Shown here in pieces: positions 41,301 through 47,803 of a stretch of DNA of 47,803 bases. Numbering within the stretch: position 1 is the stretch's first letter; each line of letters begins with the position of its first letter. Below the pieces are notes generated by a model. The model was given only the letters and a program-made list of their open reading frames with translations, did not search any database and was not told the DNA's origin. The stretch comes from Methylococcales bacterium (GTDB lineage: Bacteria; Pseudomonadota; Gammaproteobacteria; Methylococcales; Methylomonadaceae): contig JAPLRZ010000054.1 in assembly GCA_026398895.1 (NCBI GenBank), positions 1 through 47,803 of the forward strand. The letters are read 5' to 3'. Position numbers and translations under genes: made by a program.

Positions 41301-42403
41301 TCGTGCTTGAACAGTCGCCCTAATTCAATTAATGCCTGATTGCGGTCGTCTGGATGGATATGACTGACCCAAAAGTCTGCTTTATCGGTGAATTCTCTTG
41401 CTTGCCAGCCGAGTTGATCGCTCACATTTTCGCTGCTGAAGGTCACAGCGTAGTCACCGTGAGCCTCTGCACTGTAAAGGATTACGGGGGTAGACTTGAG
41501 CAGAAAATCAAGTCGTTGCTGAGTGGCAACCAGCGTAGCAGTGCGTTGTTCTAATTCATCTGTTGTTCGTTTACGCTCAGTAAAATCGCGGGTGATTTTT
41601 GAAAATCCCTGTAGCTCATCTTGATTGTTGTAGAGGCTTGTGATGAGTACATGAGCCCAGAATTGAGAGCCATCTTTGCGTACACGCCAGCCCTCATCTT
41701 CCGCTTGTCCTTGTGCTAACGCTTCTGCCAACTCTGCTTCTAGTTTACCTGCCGCAACAGCATCGGGTGGATAGAAGATGGAAAAATACTGACCGATGAT
41801 TTCATCAGCGGTGTAACCATTAAGTCGTTCGGCACTCTGATTCCAAGTCATGACACAGCCGTTTTCATCGAGCATCAGATTGGCGCAGTCTTTGACCCCA
41901 TCTACCAGCAAGCGGTAGCGTTCTTCGCTCAGATACAGCCACAAGTTATGGCGGGTTATTTCCTCATTTTTCTCAAACGAGACTTTGGCATAGTGATAGT
42001 TCTTCTTGTGTAAACGGTAGAGGTCAACAAAGATTTTCACCTTGACACGCAGTATCTGCGGCAACACAGGGCTAAATAGGTAATCCACCGCACCTAATTC
42101 GTAGCCCTTGAGCAACGACATTTCAGTCAGCGTCTCAGTAGTAATGAAGATAATCGGCACAGGCACGGAGCGTGACTGACTGCCGATGATTTCAGCAGTT
42201 TCAAAGCCATTCATAATCGGCATATTCACGTTGAGCAATACCAGCGCAAAGTCCTGATCCAGTAACTTGCACACCGCCTCTTTACCCGAAGTGGCGGTGA
42301 TAATCTCAATATCCATGTCCTTTAGAATCGCTACCATCGCAGTCAATTTGGCAGGGTTGTCATCCACAATTAGAATGCTGGCTGGTATATCGTCTTCATT
42401 CAT
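38387..42403 (-). CDS. Multi-PAS hybrid histidine kinase with receiver and HPt domains
   Basis: The product is 1,338 residues. In order: an N-terminal receiver whose phosphoacceptor position is Asn58 (LVLLNVNMPIMNG), so probably not phosphorylated; four PAS domains (about 163-285, 300-420, 425-555, 560-680); HisKA with the H-box FLAAMSHEIRTPMNGVIGM near residue 700; HATPase (NLTNNAIKF, GGTGLGLSI near 885); a degenerate receiver-like segment (about 940-1050); an intact receiver near 1089-1200 (VLLLTDLHMPNMDG); and an HPt with LAHKLKSSARAVG near 1287. It is soluble, without membrane helices. The REC-EAL gene is the likely output. Confidence 0.92.
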   Translation of the reverse strand: MNEDDIPASILIVDDNPAKLTAMVAILKDMDIEIITATSGKEAVCKLLDQDFALVLLNVNMPIMNGFETAEIIGSQSRSVPVPIIFITTETLTEMSLLKGYELGAVDYLFSPVLPQILRVKVKIFVDLYRLHKKNYHYAKVSFEKNEEITRHNLWLYLSEERYRLLVDGVKDCANLMLDENGCVMTWNQSAERLNGYTADEIIGQYFSIFYPPDAVAAGKLEAELAEALAQGQAEDEGWRVRKDGSQFWAHVLITSLYNNQDELQGFSKITRDFTERKRTTDELEQRTATLVATQQRLDFLLKSTPVILYSAEAHGDYAVTFSSENVSDQLGWQAREFTDKADFWVSHIHPDDRNQALIELGRLFKHDAGFFEYRFQHQDGSWRWIHDGCKLVRDADGQPQEMVGYWIDITERKRTDEALLNLQCLHEQILTSVGDGLYGIDLLGNIIFENPAAAALLGWREKELIGQSSHSAIHHSSADGTHYLQNECPIYATLDDGISRYVDHEVFWRKDGTSFHVTYASTPMCNEAGEIEGMVVAFHDISELKAAENRLRDHAIHIHTILNTIADGIITINEYGTVETINPAIERIFGYVAAEVIGQNINMLMPHSEHDSYLERYYTTDEARVIGIGQIIDGRRKDGSTFPLEMAMSEMQLGEGRFFTGIVRDITERKQFEQALLAAKTEAEQANHAKSEFLAAMSHEIRTPMNGVIGMVDVLQQTSLKGYQMEMVDTIRDSAFSLLGIIEDILDFSKIEADKLEIESEPTAVSEVVEKVCVMLDHFASKKEVELTLFNDPAIPVTVLSDAQRLRQIIINLTNNAIKFSSGQDRVGRVSVQVILVERNTKQVVVDIRVLDNGIGMDQATQEHLFTPFTQADISTTRRFGGTGLGLSIVHKLVQLMGGEITVQSTLGQGSTFTARLPFMLVLDKVSNKTIPSLITGLSCLVIGGKEGLADYLTAYLLAAGAVVEQVPNLAAAREKNDIVSPKPWIWLIDAGNTPPLAEELSFAQPMQTIRFVVIKRGMRRKPRWLDTARGVEVDGNALTQNIILQSVAIAAGREEVKLNTPLSNKSESAFIAPLRTDALQQDRLILVAEDNETNQKVILQQLALLGFAADIVNDGLEALERWRSGDYVLLLTDLHMPNMDGYQLTAAIRAEQHNVRHSIIIALTANALKGESLHCHELGMDDYLSKPTPLAELKAMLKKWLPNAYPNLQPAAAVILSNVPIPSNTMLNSAVDVSVLEALVGDDPEVISDFLQDFRRSATQIATELKRAFTAGQATQVSALAHKLKSSARAVGALELGELCAAIEQAAQAGHLEILAALIPRFETEMTAVNNYLDAL

Positions 42404-42487
42404 TCATATTGACTCCTGTATTTATCAGCGGTGTATTGAGCCTTGGTCGGTGGTATGGCATAGCAAGCCTTTATTGCGTAGCTATTA

Positions 42488-42892
42488 TCAACAGATTTTA
42501 TACAAGCCATCCAAGACCAAGGAATTCGGACTCACCATGCCGATAACTTTGCCATGCTCCACCACAGGCACACGCACCAGATTATAGGTTGCAAATAACC
42601 GCGAGCAATAGCGTATATCCATTTCAGGGCGTACTTGAATGACAGGACAAGTCATAATTTCGTAGACATTGACTCTGTCAGGAGCGCGGTCTTTTGCCAA
42701 TACTTGCCGCGCAATATCACCAGAGGTAATCATGCCATATTCATCATCGTCATGACGCTTATTAACAATTAACACTGATGTCCCTGAGGCTTTCATTTCT
42801 TTTAAGGCATCGCTGATAGTCGCCGCACCGTCTATACAGGAAAACGTTGATTTCATTACGTCTTTGACACGAATAATTTTTGGTTCACTCAT
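42488..42892 (-). CDS. CBS-domain pair protein
   Basis: The 134-residue protein consists of two CBS motifs (about 8-60 and 70-130). Recognisable blocks are IIRVKDVMKSTFSCIDGAAT, GTSVLIVNKRHDDDEYGMIT and YEIMTCPVIQVRPEMDIRYC, ending VVEHGKVIGMVSPNSLVLDG. CBS pairs bind adenosine nucleotides and often gate transporters. It overlaps the upstream PII-like gene by ATGA, so it is translationally coupled to the DUF1538 transporter operon. Ligand not readable from sequence. Confidence 0.85.
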   Translation of the reverse strand: MSEPKIIRVKDVMKSTFSCIDGAATISDALKEMKASGTSVLIVNKRHDDDEYGMITSGDIARQVLAKDRAPDRVNVYEIMTCPVIQVRPEMDIRYCSRLFATYNLVRVPVVEHGKVIGMVSPNSLVLDGLYKIC

Positions 42893-43239
42893 AGCTCATC
42901 CGCCAATTCTTGGGTTAATTGTTCCACTTGGTGCATGACACCAATGGCATCTTCGACATCGACTTTAAAGGCAATTCCTGCACCTGCTTTGCTGTCGAAT
43001 TCGCCTGCTTTGGCGATTTTTTCTAAAATATAGCGACTTAAATGTTCTTCGACTAAAAACAGCAATACATCTCTGGGGGTATCCAATGTTAAGCCAAAAA
43101 AGGTTTTCGATTGTTTCATGCCTTCGCCCCGCGCATGATTAATCACCGTTGCACCTTTCGCGCCGCTTTCACGCGCGGCATCCAGTACCAAATCGGTTTT
43201 GTCGTCTTCGACAAAGGCAATAATTAATTTGAAGTGCAT
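42889..43239 (-). CDS. PII-like signal-transduction protein
   Basis: The 116-residue protein fits the GlnB/PII fold. The opening FKLIIAFVEDDKTDLVLDAA, the GAKGATVINHARGEG block and the closing GAGIAFKVDVEDAIGVMHQV match PII, including the C-terminal nucleotide-binding Gly-rich segment. The T-loop tyrosine used for uridylylation in GlnB is not evident, so control is probably by nucleotide binding alone. It starts 8 bases after a DUF1538 membrane gene. PII-like proteins next to transporters (for example SbtB with SbtA) often gate them; the same is inferred here. Confidence 0.82.
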   Translation of the reverse strand: MHFKLIIAFVEDDKTDLVLDAARESGAKGATVINHARGEGMKQSKTFFGLTLDTPRDVLLFLVEEHLSRYILEKIAKAGEFDSKAGAGIAFKVDVEDAIGVMHQVEQLTQELADEL

Positions 43240-43247
43240 AATGTCAC

Positions 43248-44027
43248 TCAGTGTTTAGAGGAGAGACTGCGTTTGCTACGCCACGCAGCAAGTTGCGCGT
43301 AACCCAACACAGTGATAATAGGAAATAAACTGGCAAAGGCGATTAAACCAAAACCGTCTATTAATGGATTGCGGTCTGGAACTGCTTGCGCTAAACCTAA
43401 ACCTAAGGCGGTAACTAACGGCACAGTAACGGTTGAGGTAGTCACGCCACCTGAATCGAATGCCAGACCAATAATGAGCTTAGGCGCGAATAAGGTTTGT
43501 ATCAGCACCAGCACATAACCAATAACAATAAAAACGTAGAGTTCAAACCCTGTGACAATACGAAACGTCCCCAGTGCAATACCAAACGCCACGCCTATCG
43601 ACACTGCAATGCGTAATCCCCACGCTTGAATCGTGCCGCCTGAAATCTGCTCGGCTTTTATCGCCACCGCTAATAAAGATGGTTCGGCTAAGGTCGTTGC
43701 AAAACCAATACTAGCGGCAAATACATACACCCAGAAATACGCCGACCAATTTAAAATGTATTCGTGGGGATTTATGCCCAAAAATTCCGCGCTGGTCAAT
43801 TGCTTTGCCATTAACTTACCCAGCGGAAACAATGCCATGTCTAAGCCTTCCAGAAAAAAAGCAATGCCTAGTAACACATAGATAAAACCAATCAGCGTTT
43901 TTTTCGGATTAGCTAAGGGTTTACGAATCACCAATAATTGAAAACCGATGATAATCACCGCAATGGGTAAAATATCCTGACAAGTGGCTAACAATGCCAA
44001 GGCAAAATGGATGAGCCACGCAATCAT
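43248..44027 (-). CDS. DUF1538 membrane protein, second of a pair
   Basis: The 259-residue protein has about seven hydrophobic helices. It carries the family blocks [53 protein letters not shown], and [40 protein letters not shown]. The AEP and SGGVTTS motifs are shared with the neighbouring paralogue. DUF1538 proteins look like transporters, but I know of no established substrate. The start overlaps the paralogue's stop by ATGA; PII-like and CBS genes follow. Confidence 0.88.
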   Translation of the reverse strand: MIAWLIHFALALLATCQDILPIAVIIIGFQLLVIRKPLANPKKTLIGFIYVLLGIAFFLEGLDMALFPLGKLMAKQLTSAEFLGINPHEYILNWSAYFWVYVFAASIGFATTLAEPSLLAVAIKAEQISGGTIQAWGLRIAVSIGVAFGIALGTFRIVTGFELYVFIVIGYVLVLIQTLFAPKLIIGLAFDSGGVTTSTVTVPLVTALGLGLAQAVPDRNPLIDGFGLIAFASLFPIITVLGYAQLAAWRSKRSLSSKH

Positions 44028-44752
44028 CGTATGACTCCATAAGCCATGACGAAAATCATCGGTGTTAATGAGGCAAACGCGATTAAACCAAAACCATCTA
44101 TCATTGGATTGCGTCCCTTAATTGCCGTTGCCAAACCCACGCCTAAGGCGGTGACTAATGGCACGGTAATGGTCGAGGTGGTTACGCCGCCAGAATCATA
44201 GGCGATACCGATGATGTCAGCAGGTGCAAACGGTGTGATGAGAATCACGCCGCAATAACCACCAATAATTAAATAATACAACGGCCAGCCACGGATAATT
44301 CTTAGCACACCGACTAAAATCGCAAAGCCAACCGATAACGCTACCGTGATGCGTAAGCCTAAGGCATAACTGCTTTTTGCTTCAGTGCTATGAGCAATGA
44401 TATTACCTTTACTGGCAATGTCTGCCGCTTCCGCCGCAATGGCAATTAATGCAGGTTCTGCCACAGTTGTACCAAAACCCAAACAAAATGCGAAAATTAA
44501 TAGCCAGAATAAACTGCCCTTACGCGCAAACGCGTAAGCCATTGATTCACCCAGTGGAAACAGACTTTGTTCCAGCCCTTGAATAAATAACGCCAGCCCC
44601 AAAACAACAAACAGCGTGCCGATGATTAAGCTGGCAACATCCGCAATAGGTTGTTTAATAATCAGAACCTGAAACACTAGCACAACGGCAAGAATCGGCA
44701 CGAGGTCGATAAAACTATTGCACAGTTGCTTAATAAAATGGTTCTTTAACAT
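44024..44752 (-). CDS. DUF1538 membrane protein, first of a pair
   Basis: The 242-residue paralogue of the next gene carries the same landmarks: [80 protein letters not shown]. Two half-size copies in tandem suggest a heterodimeric transporter, as in fused DUF1538 proteins that contain both halves. It is the first gene of the four-gene operon. The promoter should lie in 44753-44820; none is obvious. Confidence 0.88.
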   Translation of the reverse strand: MLKNHFIKQLCNSFIDLVPILAVVLVFQVLIIKQPIADVASLIIGTLFVVLGLALFIQGLEQSLFPLGESMAYAFARKGSLFWLLIFAFCLGFGTTVAEPALIAIAAEAADIASKGNIIAHSTEAKSSYALGLRITVALSVGFAILVGVLRIIRGWPLYYLIIGGYCGVILITPFAPADIIGIAYDSGGVTTSTITVPLVTALGVGLATAIKGRNPMIDGFGLIAFASLTPMIFVMAYGVIR

Positions 44753-44820
44753 AAACAGCCAAAATTTTTGAAGAGAATTTGATTGTATAGCAAAGAATGA
44801 ATTGTATCTATGGTGACAAT

Positions 44821-44845
44821 AAAAAAGCCCCGATAAATCGGGGCT
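44821..44845 (-). terminator. Intrinsic terminator of the adhesin gene
   Basis: On the minus strand AAGCCCCGAT, a TTT loop and ATCGGGGCTT are followed by TTTTT. This is a clean rho-independent terminator about 170 bases after the adhesin stop, beyond the MITE. It insulates the DUF1538 operon from adhesin transcription. Confidence 0.9.
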
Positions 44846-44888
44846 TGATAGTTGAGACTAAGGCGATTCACTTTAGCAAATCACCCAC

Positions 44889-45004
44889 TAGAGCTAACGC
44901 ACAATAAAATAATACCGTTCGTGGTGATCTCGTCGAACCACATTCACACTTCGACAAGCTCAGTGCGAACGGTCTTTTAATCATTTTATTGACTGTTAGC
45001 TATA
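44889..45004 (-). repeat. IS630-related MITE, copy C
   Basis: TA at 44889-44890 and 45003-45004 flank TAGAGCTAACGCACAATAAA then ATAATACCGTTCG at the left and, on the minus strand from the right, TATAGCTAACAGTCAATAAA then ATGATT. The core, read on the minus strand, repeats CCGTTCGCACTGAGCTTGTC and GTGTGAATGTGGTTCGAC. It is in the opposite orientation to copies A and B and lies between the adhesin stop and its terminator. Confidence 0.85.
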
Positions 45005-45015
45005 TACCCAATTCC

Positions 45016-47803
45016 TTACCAACTAAAGCCTGCGCCCACGTTAGCCGTCATCGCACTACTCGTACCAAAACCATTGGCAACTGCCGCTTTCACTTTAATG
45101 TGTTCACCGACATCCGCACCACCACCAAAAGCGATGGCTTGTTGACCTGCATAAAAACCACTACCAATACCTATTCCATAATGGTGTCCTGCCATACCTG
45201 TTGGAATGGAGTTCATCGCTGCCGATTGTGCGATACCGCTATAAGCCCTAGCGGCAATCCCATCTACATTATTGGATAGAGCCTGTAATTGACCAAAGTT
45301 GACCGCGTCGAACTTAGTCGTACCATCAGCAACTCCAGTGACTTTTGTCGGTGCGCCTGTTGGAGAGGCAAAGGTCGCGCCATTATCATTTAGGGTTAAT
45401 GAACTAGGTGTTTGCCCGCCACCCGTTAAATTAGTTCTATCTTCAAAAACTTGTAAACCGTTGGTTTTACCTAGACCGTTAGTCAAGGTGGTAGATGCCA
45501 CCGACTCAGTTGCGGTAGTTCCTTTCACTATATCAGTAACAGGGGCATAGACAGTAATACCTGTTTGACCTATAACACCTGTGGTTGCTCCTGCAAGTTT
45601 ACTGCTAGCAAGGTTTTTACTCGCATCGACCGTTGAAGTTGCCGAATTTGTACCAACAAACGCAGTATCACCGTTTACATAAAGATTACCATCGACAAAT
45701 GTATTACCAGCAACTTGAGTCTGATATTTTACCCCTGCCAGTCGATTACCAATCGTCGTATTGGGGGCAACGGTTTGAGTAATGCCATTTTTGTAAGTAA
45801 TCACGCCCCCCGTTCCATTTACAACGCTAGTCGTACCCGTAGTGATATTAACACCATTAACACCATTAGAGCTTAAGGGTGCTGATGGATCACCTAAGAT
45901 TCGATCTGCGGTGAGACTACCAGGGTTAATATTAAGACCAATAACGGTAGCATTACTAACATTTAGTACGCCGTTAATAATAGTCGTACCATTTAGATTA
46001 TTATGATCCTCAAAGACTTGCAAACCGTTAGTGATACCACGACCGTTAGTTAATAACACCGAACTAACTGACTGCGACCCACCAATACCAGGTGTGCCTG
46101 TGACACTGGAAATATTACCCACCGTACCCTGTATTGCTGTACCGTCCGCAGCGTAAATACTGGTCAGGATAGAACCCGTATTACCATTGGCTATAGAAAC
46201 AAATGAGGTATTGCCGTTCACGTTACTGGCATTATTTATCGTCACTGGGGCTGATGTTACTGTACTACCACCAGTACCAGCAGTGCTGCCAACACTGATA
46301 GTTGCAGAACCGTCTGATAGTGCATAAATCGAAGAATTCGTGCCGCCTGACAATGTAGTGCTAGTTGCGCCTATGGTTAGACCATGTCCTCCATTGACAT
46401 TATTCAACAGTGTTACGCCTGTACCTGCCGCATTGACTGCCAGCCCAGCGGCATTCGTACCTTTTAAAGCAATCGAACCGTTATTGTTTAGCGCAAGTCC
46501 CTGAACATTTTGATTACCTGTCAGCGTTGCACCAGTAACATTGGTTGTCAAACTACCACCACCTGGTGTACTAATTATATTGCTCAGCCCTGTCAGAGTG
46601 GTATTACCTACGTTAGTGAGGTTTCCTACGTTATTCAAAGCACCTGTATTATTAATGCCTGCCATGATAGTCTGACCACTTACATTGAGCGTAGTCGCCG
46701 TGAGACTAGTGATATTACTATTTGTTGCAGTTATGTTTCCATTGACATAAAGATTACCATCTACCAGTTCATTACCATTGACCAGATTTTGATACTGAAC
46801 CCCTGTCAATCTATTGCCGATAGTGGTATTGGCGGCAACAGTTTGAGTGCCGTTAACGCCAGTGTAAGTTGTGATTGCGCCAATGTTATAAGTCAGAGTA
46901 CCTATCGTCGGATTATCTTTCGTCCCTGTCACCCCACTTGTCGTCAGATTACCTGTCACCCCATTAGACGCATAAGTCGTTTTGTTTCCGTTTACCCCTA
47001 AGTCACCAGTAATTTGACTGAGGTTGCTACCCGTGAAACCAATAACAGTGGTATTGGTTAAATTAAGCGTCCCATTTGCGATGCTTATATTTCCAGCAGT
47101 GATATTATTGAATGTACTATTTCCAGTGGAAGTGACGTTGCCATTCACATTGGTAAAATTACCGTTGACCCCACCGACATTGCCATTGGTGGTGAAAATG
47201 CTGCCATTCGTTGTAAAAATGCTGCCATTAATGGTACTAAGATTACCCGCTGCGGTAATATTTTGTCCTGCCGTGACGTTACCAAGCGCAGTGAGATTGT
47301 TGGTAAAATTACCATTGACCCCACCGACATTGCCATTGGTGGTGAAAATACTGCCATTCGTTGTAAAAATGCTGCCATTGATGGTACTAAGATTACCGAC
47401 TGCGGTAATATTTTGTCCTGCTGTGACGTTACCAAGCGCAGTGAGATTGTTGGTGAAGTTACCATTGACCCCACCGACATTGCCATTGGTGGTGAAAATA
47501 CTGCCATTCGTTGTAAAAATGCTGCCATTAATGGTACTAAGATTACCGACTGCGGTAATATTTTGTCCTGCTGTGACGTTACCAAGCGCAGTGAGATTAT
47601 TGGTGAAATTACCGTTGACCCCACCGACATTACCATTGGTGGTAAAAATACTGCCATTGATGGTGCTAAGGTCACCCACTGCGGTAATATTTTGTCCTGC
47701 GGCGATGTTACCAAGCGCACGAATGGTATTGTTTGCAGTGATATTGTTGGTGAAGTTACCGTTGACCCCACCGACATTGCCATTGGTGGTGAAAATATTG
47801 CCA
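45016..47803 (-). CDS. Trimeric autotransporter adhesin (YadA-like), C-terminal part
   Basis: The frame is open through the right edge, so only the last 929 or so residues are present and the start is missing. The C-terminal YadA anchor is clear: KFDAVNFGQLQALSNN, then GIAARAYSGIAQSAAMNSIP, with the final strands ending TANVGAGFSW, whose terminal aromatic residue suits BAM insertion. Upstream lies a stalk of Asn/Thr/Gly-rich beta repeats, including three similar modules with TIGNRLAGV/TGV YQ and YVNGD/N patterns. Residues near the edge repeat every 50 residues. The secreted trimer would act in adhesion or aggregation. Confidence 0.92.
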   Translation of the reverse strand, partial: GNIFTTNGNVGGVNGNFTNNITANNTIRALGNIAAGQNITAVGDLSTINGSIFTTNGNVGGVNGNFTNNLTALGNVTAGQNITAVGNLSTINGSIFTTNGSIFTTNGNVGGVNGNFTNNLTALGNVTAGQNITAVGNLSTINGSIFTTNGSIFTTNGNVGGVNGNFTNNLTALGNVTAGQNITAAGNLSTINGSIFTTNGSIFTTNGNVGGVNGNFTNVNGNVTSTGNSTFNNITAGNISIANGTLNLTNTTVIGFTGSNLSQITGDLGVNGNKTTYASNGVTGNLTTSGVTGTKDNPTIGTLTYNIGAITTYTGVNGTQTVAANTTIGNRLTGVQYQNLVNGNELVDGNLYVNGNITATNSNITSLTATTLNVSGQTIMAGINNTGALNNVGNLTNVGNTTLTGLSNIISTPGGGSLTTNVTGATLTGNQNVQGLALNNNGSIALKGTNAAGLAVNAAGTGVTLLNNVNGGHGLTIGATSTTLSGGTNSSIYALSDGSATISVGSTAGTGGSTVTSAPVTINNASNVNGNTSFVSIANGNTGSILTSIYAADGTAIQGTVGNISSVTGTPGIGGSQSVSSVLLTNGRGITNGLQVFEDHNNLNGTTIINGVLNVSNATVIGLNINPGSLTADRILGDPSAPLSSNGVNGVNITTGTTSVVNGTGGVITYKNGITQTVAPNTTIGNRLAGVKYQTQVAGNTFVDGNLYVNGDTAFVGTNSATSTVDASKNLASSKLAGATTGVIGQTGITVYAPVTDIVKGTTATESVASTTLTNGLGKTNGLQVFEDRTNLTGGGQTPSSLTLNDNGATFASPTGAPTKVTGVADGTTKFDAVNFGQLQALSNNVDGIAARAYSGIAQSAAMNSIPTGMAGHHYGIGIGSGFYAGQQAIAFGGGADVGEHIKVKAAVANGFGTSSAMTANVGAGFSW
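47150..47803 (-). repeat. 150-bp tandem coding repeats in the adhesin
   Basis: The phrase CCACCGACAT recurs at 47171, 47321, 47471, 47621 and 47768, spacing 150, 150, 150 and 147. Each unit encodes GNVGGVNGNFTNNLTALGNV, TAGQNITAVGNLSTINGSIF and TTNGSIFTTN. The copies are nearly identical and continue past the window edge. The last visible unit differs (NNTIRALGNIAAGQ). Confidence 0.9.

Noticed and set aside
38490-41554. Several plus-strand frames under the hybrid kinase
   Set aside because: Shadows of a single 1,338-codon gene with complete domain motifs.
46510-47001. 163-codon plus-strand frame opposite the adhesin
   Set aside because: A shadow of the repetitive adhesin coding strand, which has clear YadA-type features.
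47145-47783. 212-codon minus-strand frame in the adhesin repeats
   Set aside because: Alternative frame of the same 150-bp repeats; the other frame joins the membrane anchor.
47150-47803. CRISPR-like regular repeats
   Set aside because: The 150-bp units are continuous coding sequence without distinct spacers.
1-47803. tRNA, rRNA or riboswitch genes
   Set aside because: I searched by eye for T-arm-like motifs and conserved leaders and saw none; a covariance search would settle it.

Overview
The window comes from a gammaproteobacterial methanotroph, most likely an order Methylococcales member. The evidence is a complete soluble methane monooxygenase (sMMO) operon whose MmoX carries the di-iron ligands at the same residue numbers as the well-known Methylococcus enzyme. 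Around it lie ordinary gammaproteobacterial housekeeping genes (ubiJ, ubiB, moaA, xerD, lpxA). Base composition is moderate to AT-rich. No tRNA, rRNA or CRISPR array was seen.

Layout. 1-4310 is an insertion-sequence graveyard: IS1, IS630, IS982-like and IS5-type remnants, one nested in another, plus a 102-bp MITE, an exported YcnI-like protein gene and a truncated toxin remnant. 4358-10890 holds a frameshifted Uma2 nuclease gene, ubiJ-ubiB, moaA, a class V aminotransferase and a receiver/HD-GYP regulator. 10934-16284 holds a second HD-GYP protein, an N-carbamoylputrescine amidase (aguB), xerD-lpxA and a MerR/B12-binding regulator with the residues of a cobalamin photoreceptor.

16411-25880 is a moxR - DUF58 - transglutaminase (tgpA-like) set, a normally contiguous operon, split by about 5 kb of foreign DNA. 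That insert contains a duplicated fragment of a YgjP-type metallopeptidase with REP palindromes, an AT-rich Dam methylase/PD-(D/E)xK nuclease pair, and a truncated type ISP restriction enzyme.

26394-35944 is the sMMO locus. A clear sigma-54 promoter precedes mmoX-mmoY-mmoB-mmoZ-mmoD-mmoC, a 98-codon unknown gene, and mmoG (a GroEL-like chaperonin). A strong terminator follows, then mmoR (sigma-54 activator). The promoter, the palindrome about 100 bp upstream of it and MmoR form a coherent regulatory circuit. 36034-42403 (minus strand) carries a PP-loop thiolase-like protein, a receiver-EAL protein and a large multi-PAS hybrid histidine kinase. 42488-44752 (minus) is a compact operon of two DUF1538 membrane proteins, a PII-like protein and a CBS-domain protein. 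The right edge is the C-terminal part of a trimeric autotransporter adhesin with 150-bp coding repeats.

Three copies of a roughly 115-160 bp MITE (24788, 26065, 44889) have terminal repeats that nearly match the ends of the IS630 element at 2041, so that transposase family probably moved them. One sits just upstream of the sMMO control region.
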